Positions 1 through 8,477 of a stretch of DNA of 64,000 nt are shown here, piece by piece. Positions within the stretch are counted from its first letter, which is position 1; each line of letters starts with the position of its first letter. The stretch lies in contig NZ_JPOL01000002.1 in NCBI RefSeq assembly GCF_000733945.1, positions 1,551,001 through 1,615,000 on the forward strand, in the 5' to 3' direction. The position numbers were made by a program, and so were the translations under genes. The notes under the pieces are model-generated. The model was not told the origin of the DNA. It searched no databases and saw nothing but the letters and a program-made list of their open reading frames with translations. The stretch is from Flavimarina sp. Hel_I_48. Lineage in GTDB: Bacteria > Bacteroidota > Bacteroidia > Flavobacteriales > Flavobacteriaceae.

Positions 1-331
1 TAAGGTAAACCTTGATAATTGTGGCACATTACCAGATTTTGGCAACTTTTGTATAGAAAGTAGTGAAGATGGCTGCGCCGAAGAATACCCTCGTTATAAG
101 GGCATAGAAGAAATGATGCCAAAGGCCATGGCCATAAGTGCAAAAACATATGCCTTCACAGATTCTGGAGAAGAAAAGGATATGGATTATATGAAGATTA
201 TGCAAACCATAAAGGACGCTGGTTACAGTGGCTTTATAGGTATTGAATATGAAGGGGATCAACTTACCCCAGAAGAAGGTATTGCAAAAACAAGGGAATT
301 ATTAATACAAACTGCCAAAAAACTAAATTAA
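1..331 (+). CDS. Sugar phosphate isomerase/epimerase, TIM barrel (5' truncated)
   Basis: The gene enters from the left edge, open in frame from base 2, and ends at TAA 329-331; about 109 C-terminal residues are present. The visible part has a VNLDNCGTLPDFGN stretch and an IGIEYEGD stretch near the end. These resemble the metal-ligand strands of AP endonuclease 2-like (xylose isomerase-like) TIM barrels, where a late Asp and a Glu bind the divalent metal. The MFS transporter gene starts 7 bp downstream, so this is probably the first visible gene of an operon running to 4663. Family assignment is fairly safe from context. The substrate is unknown; epimerisation or isomerisation of a keto-sugar is inferred from the neighbours. 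Confidence 0.75.
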   Translation, partial: KVNLDNCGTLPDFGNFCIESSEDGCAEEYPRYKGIEEMMPKAMAISAKTYAFTDSGEEKDMDYMKIMQTIKDAGYSGFIGIEYEGDQLTPEEGIAKTRELLIQTAKKLN

Positions 332-338
332 GCCATTT

Positions 339-1580
339 ATGAAATTTCTTACACGCTCCCAACTTTCGATCATGTTTTTCCTGGAATTCTTTATTTGGGG
401 AGGCTGGTTTGTTACACTGGGTACTTTTATGGGACAAAACCTCAACGCATCAGACGTTGAAATAGGAGCCGCTTTTTCTACACAATCCTGGGGTGCCATT
501 GTTGCCCCTTTTATAATAGGTCTCATTGCAGATCGCTATTTTAATGCCGAACGAATTCTTGGTGTATTGCACCTGGTAGGGGCAGTACTAATGTATCAAA
601 TGGCCAATACCGAAAATGTGGATGTTTTCTATCCATACGTTCTGGGGTATATGATTGCTTTTATGCCCACACTGGCATTGGTAAATTCCATTGCTTTCAG
701 ACAGCTGAAGGATCCCGCTAAAGAATTTTCGTTTATCCGTGTTTTTGGGACAATAGGGTGGATTATTGCCGGTCTGGTCATAAGTCTCGTGTTTGCATGG
801 GACAGCAAAGTTGGTATCGCTGACGGTATGCTAAAAAACACGTTCCTGATGTGCGCGATAGCTTCAGCTGCGCTTGGTATATTTAGCTTCACACTGCCTA
901 AAACACCACCGGTTGTCGCAAAAGGTGAAAAAGTGGGCCTTAGGGAAATCCTTGGCCTTGACGCACTGGCGCTTCTCAAAGACCGCAATTTTTTGATATT
1001 TTTCCTGGCTTCCATACTTATTTGTATTCCGCTGGCTTTTTATTATCAAAACCTAAGTCCTTTTCTGACCGAAATTGGCGTTGAAAACTCAACTGCAAAA
1101 GCCTCCATAGGGCAGGTTTCTGAGGTGCTTTTCATGCTGTTATTGCCCCTTTTCTTTAAAAAATTCGGTGTAAAATACACCCTTATTATTGGAATGGCCG
1201 CATGGGCGGTTCGCTACCTTCTGTTTGCTTATGGCAACGCAGATGACCTGGTTTTTATGATCCTTATAGGTATCGCACTCCACGGTTTGTGCTATGACTT
1301 CTTCTTTGTATCTGGCCAAATTTACACAGATAGCAAAGCAGGATCAAAGTTCAAAAGTTCTGCACAGGGACTTATTACGTTGGCTACTTATGGAGTAGGT
1401 ATGCTTATAGGTTTTCAAGTTGCCGGGGTCATTACAGAGAGTAATCTCCTTAGCGATGGCGTTCACGACTGGAATGGGATCTGGACATTTCCGGTCCTGT
1501 TTGCCGCGGCTGTTATGGTTCTTTTTCTTATATTCTTCAAGAACGAGCGTATCGAGCCTAAAGAGCTGGAAAAACTATAA
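339..1580 (+). CDS. MFS transporter, nucleoside:H+ symporter (NupG/XapB-like) family
   Basis: The 413-residue protein is hydrophobic throughout, consistent with about 12 membrane helices in the inner membrane. The N-terminus (MKFLTRSQLSIMFFLEFFIWGGWFV region) resembles NHS-family permeases, in which a WG-rich first helix is typical. It lies 7 bp after the upstream isomerase and 48 bp before the oxidoreductase gene, all on one strand. In Bacteroidota, members of this family are often found with Gfo/Idh/MocA dehydrogenases and TIM-barrel isomerases, where they are likelier sugar or sugar-derivative importers than nucleoside carriers. That substrate shift is inference. No truncation or anomalous composition is visible. 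Confidence 0.82.
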   Translation: MKFLTRSQLSIMFFLEFFIWGGWFVTLGTFMGQNLNASDVEIGAAFSTQSWGAIVAPFIIGLIADRYFNAERILGVLHLVGAVLMYQMANTENVDVFYPYVLGYMIAFMPTLALVNSIAFRQLKDPAKEFSFIRVFGTIGWIIAGLVISLVFAWDSKVGIADGMLKNTFLMCAIASAALGIFSFTLPKTPPVVAKGEKVGLREILGLDALALLKDRNFLIFFLASILICIPLAFYYQNLSPFLTEIGVENSTAKASIGQVSEVLFMLLLPLFFKKFGVKYTLIIGMAAWAVRYLLFAYGNADDLVFMILIGIALHGLCYDFFFVSGQIYTDSKAGSKFKSSAQGLITLATYGVGMLIGFQVAGVITESNLLSDGVHDWNGIWTFPVLFAAAVMVLFLIFFKNERIEPKELEKL

Positions 1581-1628
1581 TCGCAATACGCACGGCCAAC
1601 TAATAAAAAATTAAAACAATACCGAAAC

Positions 1629-2777
1629 ATGAAAAAATTAAAAATGGGGATGATTGGCGGCGGCCAGGGTTCTTTTATAGGTGACGTACACCGCAAGGCA
1701 GCAAGCATAGATGGAATGATTGAACTGGTATGTGGTGCTTTTAGCAGCAGCGCAGAACGCAGTATCGCTTCCGCGAAAGCGCTTGGTCTTTCCGAGGAGC
1801 GTGCGTACAAGAATTTTGAGAAAATGATAGAAAAAGAAGCCGCTATGCCCGAAGGGGAGCGTATGGATATCGTTTCAATCGTGACGCCTAACCATATGCA
1901 CTTTCCTCCTGCAAAAATGGCATTGGAAAAAGGCTTTCACGTCATCTGTGACAAACCCATGACCCTTACTTTAGAAGAAGCGGAAGAGCTAAAGGAAGTA
2001 GTTGAAAGAACAGGTAAAATCTTTGCGTTAACCCATACGTATACCGGTTACCCTATGGTTAAACAAGCCCGCGAGATGATCAGCAAAGGCGATCTGGGCG
2101 ATATACGCAAGGTCAATGTACATTACCTACAGGGCTGGATGGCCACCGCAGTGGAAAATGATGACAATAAACAGGCTTCCTGGCGCGTAGATCCTAAAAA
2201 GTCAGGGATTGGTGGTGCATTGGGAGATATTGGTACGCATGCCGAAAACCTTGTGGAGTATGTTTCTGGAATAGAAATCAGTGAAATTGCAGCAGATTTA
2301 AGCACCTTTGGCAAAGACCGTGTGCTTGACGATGATGGCAATATTTTATTGCGACTTAAGAATGGAGCAAAGGGCACCATGAGTATTTCACAGATAGCGG
2401 CCGGTGAAGAAAACGACCTCAGCATTCGTGTATACGGTACGAAGGGAAGCATTTCCTGGCGCCAGGAAAACCCTAACGAACTTACCGTCAAGATGCTTGC
2501 CGAACCTAAAAAAATCTATACCCCGGGAGGGAACGGCACCTATCCCGCATCTGCTGATTATACGCGTATACCCGCAGGACATCCAGAAGGTTACCTTGAG
2601 GCATTTGCAACACTGTACCGCAGTTTTGCAAAAGAGGTAAATCAGGCAAAAGAAGGCAAAAGTAGATCAGAAAATCTTGATTTTCCCACGGTTGCAGACG
2701 GTTTACGCGGTATGCAGTTTATTTATGCCGCGGTAGATTCCGGTAAGAATAATGCCGCCTGGGTATCCCTTAAATAA
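1629..2777 (+). CDS. Gfo/Idh/MocA family NAD(P)-dependent oxidoreductase
   Basis: The 382-residue protein starts with a Rossmann dinucleotide-binding motif (MGMIGGGQGSFIG, residues about 6-18). It carries the family EKP-type motif as CDKP near residue 110, where the lysine is catalytic. The C-terminal half matches the beta-sheet substrate domain, with a conserved GGALGDIGTHAENL segment holding the usual D-x3-H pair. Such enzymes oxidise or reduce sugar hydroxyls, commonly C3 of glucose-type substrates. The protein has no signal peptide, so it should act in the cytoplasm after import. With a DUF1080 hydrolase two genes downstream, C3 oxidation of a glycoside is a reasonable but unproven role. 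Confidence 0.88.
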   Translation: MKKLKMGMIGGGQGSFIGDVHRKAASIDGMIELVCGAFSSSAERSIASAKALGLSEERAYKNFEKMIEKEAAMPEGERMDIVSIVTPNHMHFPPAKMALEKGFHVICDKPMTLTLEEAEELKEVVERTGKIFALTHTYTGYPMVKQAREMISKGDLGDIRKVNVHYLQGWMATAVENDDNKQASWRVDPKKSGIGGALGDIGTHAENLVEYVSGIEISEIAADLSTFGKDRVLDDDGNILLRLKNGAKGTMSISQIAAGEENDLSIRVYGTKGSISWRQENPNELTVKMLAEPKKIYTPGGNGTYPASADYTRIPAGHPEGYLEAFATLYRSFAKEVNQAKEGKSRSENLDFPTVADGLRGMQFIYAAVDSGKNNAAWVSLK

Positions 2778-2843
2778 TTAAAAAAGATAGTGCCGAACGT
2801 TGACAAAACGTTCTTTATCATAACCATTAAATCAATTTTCAGC

Positions 2844-3896
2844 ATGAAAACCATTAAAGGTCCCGCAGTATTCCTCGCACAATTTATGGATGAGAAAGCG
2901 CCATTTAATTCGCTCGAGGGTTTATGTAAATGGGCAAGTGATCTGGGCTACAAAGGCATACAGATCCCTACCTGGGAAAACCGACTTATAGATCTTAAAA
3001 AAGCAGCAGAAAGTAAAACCTATGCAGATGAACTCAAAGACAAGGTAGAAAGTTATGGCCTTGAAATAACGGAGCTAAGTTCGCACTTGCAGGGACAGTT
3101 GGTCGCCGTACACCCGGCCTATGACCTGATGTTTGATAATTTTGCCCCAGAAGGGTACAAGAACAATCCTAAAAAACGGACCGAATGGGCGGTTGACCAG
3201 CTCAAATATTCGGCACGGGCAAGCCGCAACCTGGGTATTGATGTGCATGGTACATTTAGCGGTTCCCTTTTGTGGCACACCTGGCACCCCTGGCCCCAGC
3301 GCCCACCCGGACTGGTAGAAATGGGTTTTGAGGAGTTGGCAAAACGCTGGAAACCTATACTTGATGTCTTTGACGAGCAAGGTGTGGATGTGTGCTACGA
3401 AGTGCATCCCGGTGAGGACGTTCACGATGGGGTTACCTTTGAACGCTTTCGCGAAGCAACGGGAAATCACAAGCGGGTGAATATTCTTTATGATCCCAGC
3501 CATTTTGTACTTCAGCAATTGGATTATGTAGAATATATAGACCACTACCATGAATTCATTAAAATGTTCCATGTAAAGGATGCCGAATTTAATCCTACCG
3601 GAAAAAAAGGGGCTTTTGGTGGCTATGGCGACTGGCGCGATCGTGCTGGAAGGTACCGCAGCCTTGGCGATGGACAGGTAGATTTTAAGACCATCTTTTC
3701 TAAATTGACCGAATACGGTTGTGACGTATGGGCCGTGATGGAATGGGAATGCTGCATAAAATCCCCGGAACAAGGCGCACGCGAAGGCGCTCCCTTTATC
3801 GCAGAACACATAATTGAAGCTACCGAAAAAGCCTTTGATGATTTTGCGGGAGCTGAGATCGATGAGAACCGACTTAAAAAAATATTAGGAATATAA
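2844..3896 (+). CDS. Sugar phosphate isomerase/epimerase, TIM barrel
   Basis: I chose ATG 2844 (MKTIKGPAVFLAQFMD...), giving 350 residues. An in-frame GTG at 2790 would add 18 residues (NVDKTFFIITIKSIFS) without family resemblance. The metal-site strands are visible: EVHPGE, LYDPSHF, FHVKDAEF and VMEWE, supplying the Glu-Asp-His-Glu set expected of xylose isomerase-like TIM barrels. The segment GGYGDWRDRAGRYRSLGDG fits the loop found in the large Bacteroidota versions of this family. It is 66 bp downstream of the oxidoreductase and 11 bp before the DUF1080 lipoprotein. It is probably a cytoplasmic 3-keto-sugar or ketose isomerase/epimerase, with the exact reaction unknown. Confidence 0.85.
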   Translation: MKTIKGPAVFLAQFMDEKAPFNSLEGLCKWASDLGYKGIQIPTWENRLIDLKKAAESKTYADELKDKVESYGLEITELSSHLQGQLVAVHPAYDLMFDNFAPEGYKNNPKKRTEWAVDQLKYSARASRNLGIDVHGTFSGSLLWHTWHPWPQRPPGLVEMGFEELAKRWKPILDVFDEQGVDVCYEVHPGEDVHDGVTFERFREATGNHKRVNILYDPSHFVLQQLDYVEYIDHYHEFIKMFHVKDAEFNPTGKKGAFGGYGDWRDRAGRYRSLGDGQVDFKTIFSKLTEYGCDVWAVMEWECCIKSPEQGAREGAPFIAEHIIEATEKAFDDFAGAEIDENRLKKILGI

Positions 3897-3907
3897 ATAA
3901 AACAACC

Positions 3908-4663
3908 ATGAAATATACTTTAACCGCGTGTGCACTTGCAGCGATAACCCTGCTAAGTTGTAAAGAGAACAAAACCAATGAAGAGAATACGCCCATGGAG
4001 GAGACTACCGCTATGGATCAGGATGTAAACGCTAACGAACAGGAAGAATGGACCGTTCTCTTTGATGGCAAAAACATGGACGGCTGGCATGCGTACAATG
4101 GCGACAAACCCACGCAGTGGGCAATCGTAGATGACGCTTTAGTGCTGACCCCCGCTGAAAACAGGTCTGGTTCAGAAAATCTTATAACAGATAAAGAATA
4201 TACAGACTTTGAACTTTCATTGGACTGGAAGATTTCTGAAGGCGGGAACAGTGGTGTGCTCTATGCTGTAGAAGAGGATAAAAAATACAATGAGCCCTAT
4301 GCCACCGGCCCTGAGATACAAGTCCTGGACAACGAGCGCCATCCCGATGCAAAAGCGGGTACCACGCATCAGGCAGGTGCACTTTATGATATGATCCCTC
4401 CCAGTGAGAACGTGGCAAAACCAGCTGGTGAATGGAATACAATGACCATCATGATAAACCATAAAGAGAATATGGGCAAAGTAACCCTTAACGGAACAGA
4501 AGTGGTAGATTTTCCGGTTGAAGGCGACCAGTGGAAAGAAATGATCTCTAAATCTAAATTTGCGGACTGGGAGAATTTTGGCCAGGCCAAAACAGGTAAG
4601 ATCGCCCTTCAGGATCACGGAAATAGTGTTTCTTACCGAAACATTAAGATCAAAGAATTGTAA
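3908..4663 (+). CDS. DUF1080 (3-keto-disaccharide hydrolase-type) lipoprotein
   Basis: The 251-residue protein has a lipoprotein signal ending at a lipobox-like LLSC (Cys19), then an acidic, Asn/Glu-rich linker to about residue 45. The rest is one DUF1080 domain (Pfam PF06439, named 3-keto-disaccharide hydrolase), with WTVLFDGKNMDGWH, GGNSGVLY and a C-terminal LQDHG-SVSYRNIKI pattern. The fold is a concanavalin-like jelly roll. It should be anchored in the periplasm or at the cell surface. It is the last gene of the sugar operon, followed by a strong terminator. Its likely job is to cleave an oxidised glycoside so that the products can be handled by the cytoplasmic enzymes encoded upstream. 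Confidence 0.88.
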   Translation: MKYTLTACALAAITLLSCKENKTNEENTPMEETTAMDQDVNANEQEEWTVLFDGKNMDGWHAYNGDKPTQWAIVDDALVLTPAENRSGSENLITDKEYTDFELSLDWKISEGGNSGVLYAVEEDKKYNEPYATGPEIQVLDNERHPDAKAGTTHQAGALYDMIPPSENVAKPAGEWNTMTIMINHKENMGKVTLNGTEVVDFPVEGDQWKEMISKSKFADWENFGQAKTGKIALQDHGNSVSYRNIKIKEL

Positions 4664-4706
4664 AAGCGGAACATTTTCTGATAATCAATTGTTTCAAAAA
4701 CAACCT

Positions 4707-4732
4707 AAAACCCCGAAATATCGGGGTTTTTT
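4707..4732 (+). terminator. Rho-independent terminator of the sugar operon
   Basis: CCCCGA (4711-4716) pairs with TCGGGG (4721-4726) around an AATA loop. The stem is flanked by AAAA on the left and followed by a run of six T. It lies 44 bp after the DUF1080 stop. Confidence 0.85.
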
Positions 4733-4828
4733 ACGTTTAAAAGAGCATATTTCCGAGTAAATTAAGTCTAATTACTCCTTAGAAAAAATTACCTCACCCA
4801 ACATTAAAAGGGCATTGACAAGTTTCCT

Positions 4829-4836
4829 TATATTTG
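4829..4836 (+). promoter_or_regulatory. Bacteroidota -7 box before yicC
   Basis: TATATTTG matches the flavobacterial -7 consensus TAnnTTTG and ends 16 bp before the yicC ATG. The nearest TTG (4815-4817) is only 11 bp upstream, shorter than usual, so the -33 element is unclear. Confidence 0.45.
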
Positions 4837-4852
4837 CCCCTTAATTACGTTT

Positions 4853-5719
4853 ATGATAAAGTCAATGACCGGTTACGGGAAGTATGTTTCCCAGTTACCC
4901 TCAAAAAAAATTACCATTGAAGTCAAGTCGCTCAACAGCAAAAACCTGGACCTCAATGCACGTATCCCCTCTTTTTATCGCGAAAAGGAATTGGAAATCC
5001 GCAATATCGCAGCTAAATCGCTTGAACGCGGTAAAATTGATCTCAGCCTTTATGTCGAACTCAACGGGGAAGAGACCAATGCTTCTATAAACGATGCGGT
5101 GGTAAGGCAGTACATGAAACAACTGGCCGGGGTAATTGACAGCAAGGAGCTTAATAATATCGAATTGCTTAAAATGGCCATGCGCCTGCCAGATACGCTT
5201 AAGACCGAAAAAGACGAGATAGACCCAGAGGAATTTGATGCTATTTTACATGCTCTTGACAGAGCCCTTGAACTTATCAACACTTACAGAAAGGACGAAG
5301 GTCGCGCGCTAAGGGAAGATTTTGAAATACGTATTGCCAATATCAAAGAATATCTTTCCGAAGTTGAAAAAATAGATCCTGAACGTATGGCCGGGGTGAA
5401 AGAACGACTCCTCAAAAACGTAAGCGACCTTAAAGCAGATGTTGATGAAAACCGCTTTGAACAGGAATTGACCTATTACCTTGAAAAATACGATATCACA
5501 GAGGAGAAAGTGCGCCTGGCCAACCATCTTGACTACTTTACAAAAGTATTGAATTCTGGCGAATCAAACGGTAAAAAACTAGGTTTTATAGGCCAGGAAA
5601 TGGGACGTGAGATAAACACCATTGGTTCAAAATCAAACTATGCACCCATGCAGCAGGTTGTGGTGCGCATGAAAGATGAACTCGAGAAGATCAAAGAGCA
5701 ACTCTTAAACGTACTTTAA
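4853..5719 (+). CDS. yicC: YicC/YloC family endoribonuclease
   Basis: The 288-residue protein has the family N-terminus (MIKSMTGYGK) and the conserved C-terminal segment around GKKLGFIGQEMGREINTIGSKSN, both diagnostic of YicC/YloC. Proteins of this family are metal-dependent endoribonucleases in RNA turnover. The middle, Glu/Lys-rich part is predicted helical. The length is normal for the family. The stop codon overlaps the gmk start by one base (TAATG), so translation is probably coupled. Linkage of yicC to gmk is widespread in bacteria. It starts a three-gene unit, yicC-gmk-nadD. Confidence 0.93.
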   Translation: MIKSMTGYGKYVSQLPSKKITIEVKSLNSKNLDLNARIPSFYREKELEIRNIAAKSLERGKIDLSLYVELNGEETNASINDAVVRQYMKQLAGVIDSKELNNIELLKMAMRLPDTLKTEKDEIDPEEFDAILHALDRALELINTYRKDEGRALREDFEIRIANIKEYLSEVEKIDPERMAGVKERLLKNVSDLKADVDENRFEQELTYYLEKYDITEEKVRLANHLDYFTKVLNSGESNGKKLGFIGQEMGREINTIGSKSNYAPMQQVVVRMKDELEKIKEQLLNVL

Positions 5720-6306
5720 TGCAAGAAGGAAAACTCATCGTATTTTCCGCTCCTTCTGGAAGTGGAAAAACAACCATTGTACGCCATTTACTGGATCAAA
5801 AAGAACTTAAGCTTGACTTTAGCATATCTGCAGCTTCCCGTGAACCGCGTCCAGAGGAAAAAGATGGTGTAGATTATTATTTTCTGGATCTGAAAGAATT
5901 TAAGCGTCGCATCAAAGATGAAGAATTTCTGGAATGGGAGGAAGTCTACCGCGATAATTTCTACGGGACTTTAAAAAGCGAAGTAGAACGCATCTGGGCA
6001 AGTGGTAAGAACGTGATTTTTGATATAGACGTGGTAGGTGGCCTGGATATCAAAAAAATATACCCTGAGCGCACGCTGGCCGTTTTCGTAAAACCACCCA
6101 GTATTGAAGAACTGAAAATAAGGCTTAAAAAGAGAAAGACAGAAAGCGATGAACGCATCAATATGCGCGTTGCAAAAGCAAGCATAGAACTCGCCACGGC
6201 GCCCCAGTTTGACCATATCATACTCAACAATAAATTAGATGAAGCATTGAAAGAGGCACATACCCTTGTCGCTGATTTCGTATCACCCTCAAAAGACACC
6301 GAATAA
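5719..6306 (+). CDS. gmk: Guanylate kinase
   Basis: It phosphorylates GMP to GDP with ATP, in the cytoplasm. The P-loop is at residues 11-19 (APSGSGKTT). The GMP-binding region follows with SAASREPRPEEKDGVDYYF (residues about 34-52), and the lid contains RLKKRKTESDERINMR. At 195 residues it is a typical full-length enzyme. The start codon is fixed by the one-base TAATG overlap with yicC. nadD begins 14 bp downstream. No anomalies are visible. Confidence 0.96.
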   Translation: MQEGKLIVFSAPSGSGKTTIVRHLLDQKELKLDFSISAASREPRPEEKDGVDYYFLDLKEFKRRIKDEEFLEWEEVYRDNFYGTLKSEVERIWASGKNVIFDIDVVGGLDIKKIYPERTLAVFVKPPSIEELKIRLKKRKTESDERINMRVAKASIELATAPQFDHIILNNKLDEALKEAHTLVADFVSPSKDTE

Positions 6307-6320
6307 AAAGCGCTTTCTCT

Positions 6321-6899
6321 ATGAAAATAGGTCTTTTTTTTGGCACTTTTAATCCCATTCACATAGGGCATCTCATTATTGCAAACCATATCGCAGAATA
6401 TGGGGACCTGGACAAGGTCTGGCTCGTGATCACCCCGCACAACCCTTTTAAGAAAAAGAGCAGCCTGCTCAACGATCACCACCGCCATCAGCTCGTGATC
6501 GAAGCCGTAGAAGATTACCCCAAACTTGAACCAAGCACGATAGAATTCAATCTTCCGCAGCCTAATTATACCGTAAATACGCTAGTGCATTTACAGGAAA
6601 AATATCCTGAATATACCTTTTGCCCCATTATGGGTGAGGACAACCTAAAAAGTCTTCATAAATGGAAAAACCATGAGGTCATCCTACAAAATCATGAAAT
6701 CCTGGTCTATCCCAGAATTTCTGAGGGTACGGTAAAACATCAATTTAAAGGTCATATCAAAATACAGGTGGTCAATGCACCTGTGGTCGAGATATCTTCT
6801 ACGTTTATTAGAAAAGCGATCGCAGAAGGCAAAAACTGTAAACCCCTGCTTCCAGAAAGAGTCTGGAAATATATTGACGAGATGCAGTTTTACAGGTAA
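6321..6899 (+). CDS. nadD: Nicotinate (nicotinamide) nucleotide adenylyltransferase
   Basis: It joins nicotinate mononucleotide and ATP to form deamido-NAD in NAD biosynthesis. The nucleotidyltransferase motif GTFNPIHIGH is at residues 8-17, and the family ISSTFIRKAI motif lies near residue 158. The length of 192 residues is normal. It is 14 bp after gmk and probably in the same transcript. Over a kilobase of non-coding repeat DNA follows its stop codon, with no obvious strong terminator immediately after it. Confidence 0.95.
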   Translation: MKIGLFFGTFNPIHIGHLIIANHIAEYGDLDKVWLVITPHNPFKKKSSLLNDHHRHQLVIEAVEDYPKLEPSTIEFNLPQPNYTVNTLVHLQEKYPEYTFCPIMGEDNLKSLHKWKNHEVILQNHEILVYPRISEGTVKHQFKGHIKIQVVNAPVVEISSTFIRKAIAEGKNCKPLLPERVWKYIDEMQFYR

Positions 6900-7112
6900 A
6901 GTTTTTTTGCGGAACAAACTATATTAAATTGTAAAAGATTCGGATTATTAAAGTCAGAAAGCCGCAAAATCGCTCAATAAATACTTCAAAAATGGCTAGA
7001 AACTCCTGTTTTGAGGTTGTTTTTTGGCTGTAAATGGCATTTATTTTTAAGAATAAACCAAATATTTTAATCTCAATACATAAGGTTGAAAAGCAATTTT
7101 ATGTTTTAAAAA

Positions 7113-7860
7113 CGAATCTCGCGTTAGGGATTGAAGTGAAAATCCTTTTTGTGAGGCACGAGCAAAAAGATTGAAACAAAAAGCCCGACCCGCAGGGAAA
7201 CGCCCTAAACCAATAAAAAAATCATATTATTGAGCTACCACGAATCTCGCGTTAGGGATTGCAGCGAAAATCCTTTTTGTGAGGTATGAGCAAAAAGATT
7301 GAAACAAAAAGCCCGATCCGCAGGGAAACGCCCAAAAACGATTAAAAACCAAAGTATTAAGCTACAACGAATCTCGCGTTAGGGATTGAAGTGGAAATCC
7401 TTTTTGTGAGGTACGAGCAAAAAGATTGCAACAAAAAACCCTAACGCAGGGAAACGCCCTAAACCAATAAAAAAATCATATTATTGAGCTACCACGAATC
7501 TCGCGTTAGGGATTGAAGTGAAAATCCTTTTTGTGCGGTACGCGTAAAAAGATTGCAACAAAAAACCCGACCCCCAGGGAAACGCCCAAAAACAATAAAA
7601 AAACCAAATTATTAAGCTACAACGAATCTCGCGTTAGGGATTGAAGTGAAAATCCTTTTTGTGAGGTACGAGCAAAAAGATTGCAACAAAAAACCCGACC
7701 CGCAGGGTAACGCCCTAAACCAAAAAAAAATCAAAGTATTAAGCTACAACGAATCTCGCGTTAGGGATTGAAGTGGAAATCCTATTTGTGAGGAACGAGC
7801 AAAAAGATTGCAACGCAAAGCCCGACCCGCAGGGAAACGCCCAAAAACAACAAAAAACCC
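7113..7860 (+). repeat. Six tandem copies of a ~127-bp structured repeat (family B)
   Basis: Copies start at 7113, 7241, 7368, 7494, 7623 and 7750, so the period is 126-129 bp. Each has a conserved core of about 85-90 bp that opens with GCGTTAGGGATTG and closes with CAGGGAAACGCCC, then a variable A/T-rich linker ending in GAGCTAC or AAGCTAC. Inside the core, GCGTT at the start can pair with AACGC at the end, GGATT with AATCC, and CTTTTTG with CAAAAAG, so a multi-branched fold is possible. Three further copies occur in inverted orientation at 61434-62036. No open reading frame or transposase is associated. The rest of the gap (6900-7112 and 7861-7999) shows nothing I can name. Confidence 0.92.
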
Positions 7861-7999
7861 ATATCTGGCTCCTATTTTAAGAAACTCTTGAGAACATTCG
7901 CCTTTACAATGAGTCTGCAGATCTTCATTTATTTCCCTATAAAATGCTAAAAGCAGTTGATTTTAAAGCTTTTATCGTACATTTTATAAAAAGAGATGT

Positions 8000-8476
8000 A
8001 TGAAAACTTCTATTGCATTAGACGTAAATGGCGAAGAAAAAGAAATAAATGTAAGTCCTGACACTCCCCTGCTCTATGTACTCAGGAACAACCTTCAACT
8101 CAACGGACCCAAATTTGGCTGTGGATTGGAACAATGTGGTGCCTGTTTTGTGCTTTTGGATGGAGAGGCGCAACCTTCGTGCAGGTTGCCCGTAAGTGCC
8201 GCCACTGGCAAAAAAATCACCACTTTAGAAGGTTTAGCCCATAAAAATGGCAAATTACATGTAGTTCAGGAAGCTTTTATTACTGAGCAGGCCGCGCAAT
8301 GCGGTTATTGCCTAAACGGATTAATCATGGGTTCTGTCGCGCTGCTCAACAAAAACAGTGCTCCCAGCACAGCGGAAATTAAAACCGCACTTGAAAAAAA
8401 CATATGTCGTTGCGGGGTACACACCCGTGCGATCAAAGCGGTAAAAAGGGCGGCGTCTCAGAAAAATCAGGATTGA
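8000..8476 (+). CDS. (2Fe-2S)-binding small subunit of a molybdenum hydroxylase (IorA/XdhC-like)
   Basis: The 158-residue protein has the two-cluster layout of the xanthine dehydrogenase family small subunit. An N-terminal plant-type ferredoxin domain carries Cys41, Cys46, Cys49 and Cys61 (C-x4-C-x2-C-x11-C). A C-terminal helical domain carries Cys101-x2-Cys104 and Cys136-x-Cys138 (CRC). It transfers electrons from the molybdopterin subunit. It has no signal peptide, but the partner gene 2 bp downstream encodes a twin-arginine signal, so the small subunit is probably exported as a passenger in the folded complex. No cytochrome c or FAD subunit gene is adjacent, so the electron acceptor is not apparent. 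Confidence 0.92.
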   Translation: MKTSIALDVNGEEKEINVSPDTPLLYVLRNNLQLNGPKFGCGLEQCGACFVLLDGEAQPSCRLPVSAATGKKITTLEGLAHKNGKLHVVQEAFITEQAAQCGYCLNGLIMGSVALLNKNSAPSTAEIKTALEKNICRCGVHTRAIKAVKRAASQKNQD

Positions 8477-8477
8477 T

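Noticed and set aside
2790..2843. GTG start giving 18 more residues for the isomerase gene
   Set aside because: The extra residues are not family-like, and ATG 2844 gives a normal N-terminus.
3075..3809. 244-codon minus-strand open frame
   Set aside because: It lies wholly within the isomerase gene on the other strand and has no family-like motif; it is a shadow of the real gene.
7113..7860. CRISPR array
   Set aside because: The repeat is ~85-90 bp with branched symmetry and the intervening DNA is itself similar between copies, not unique spacers of fixed length; no cas genes are near.
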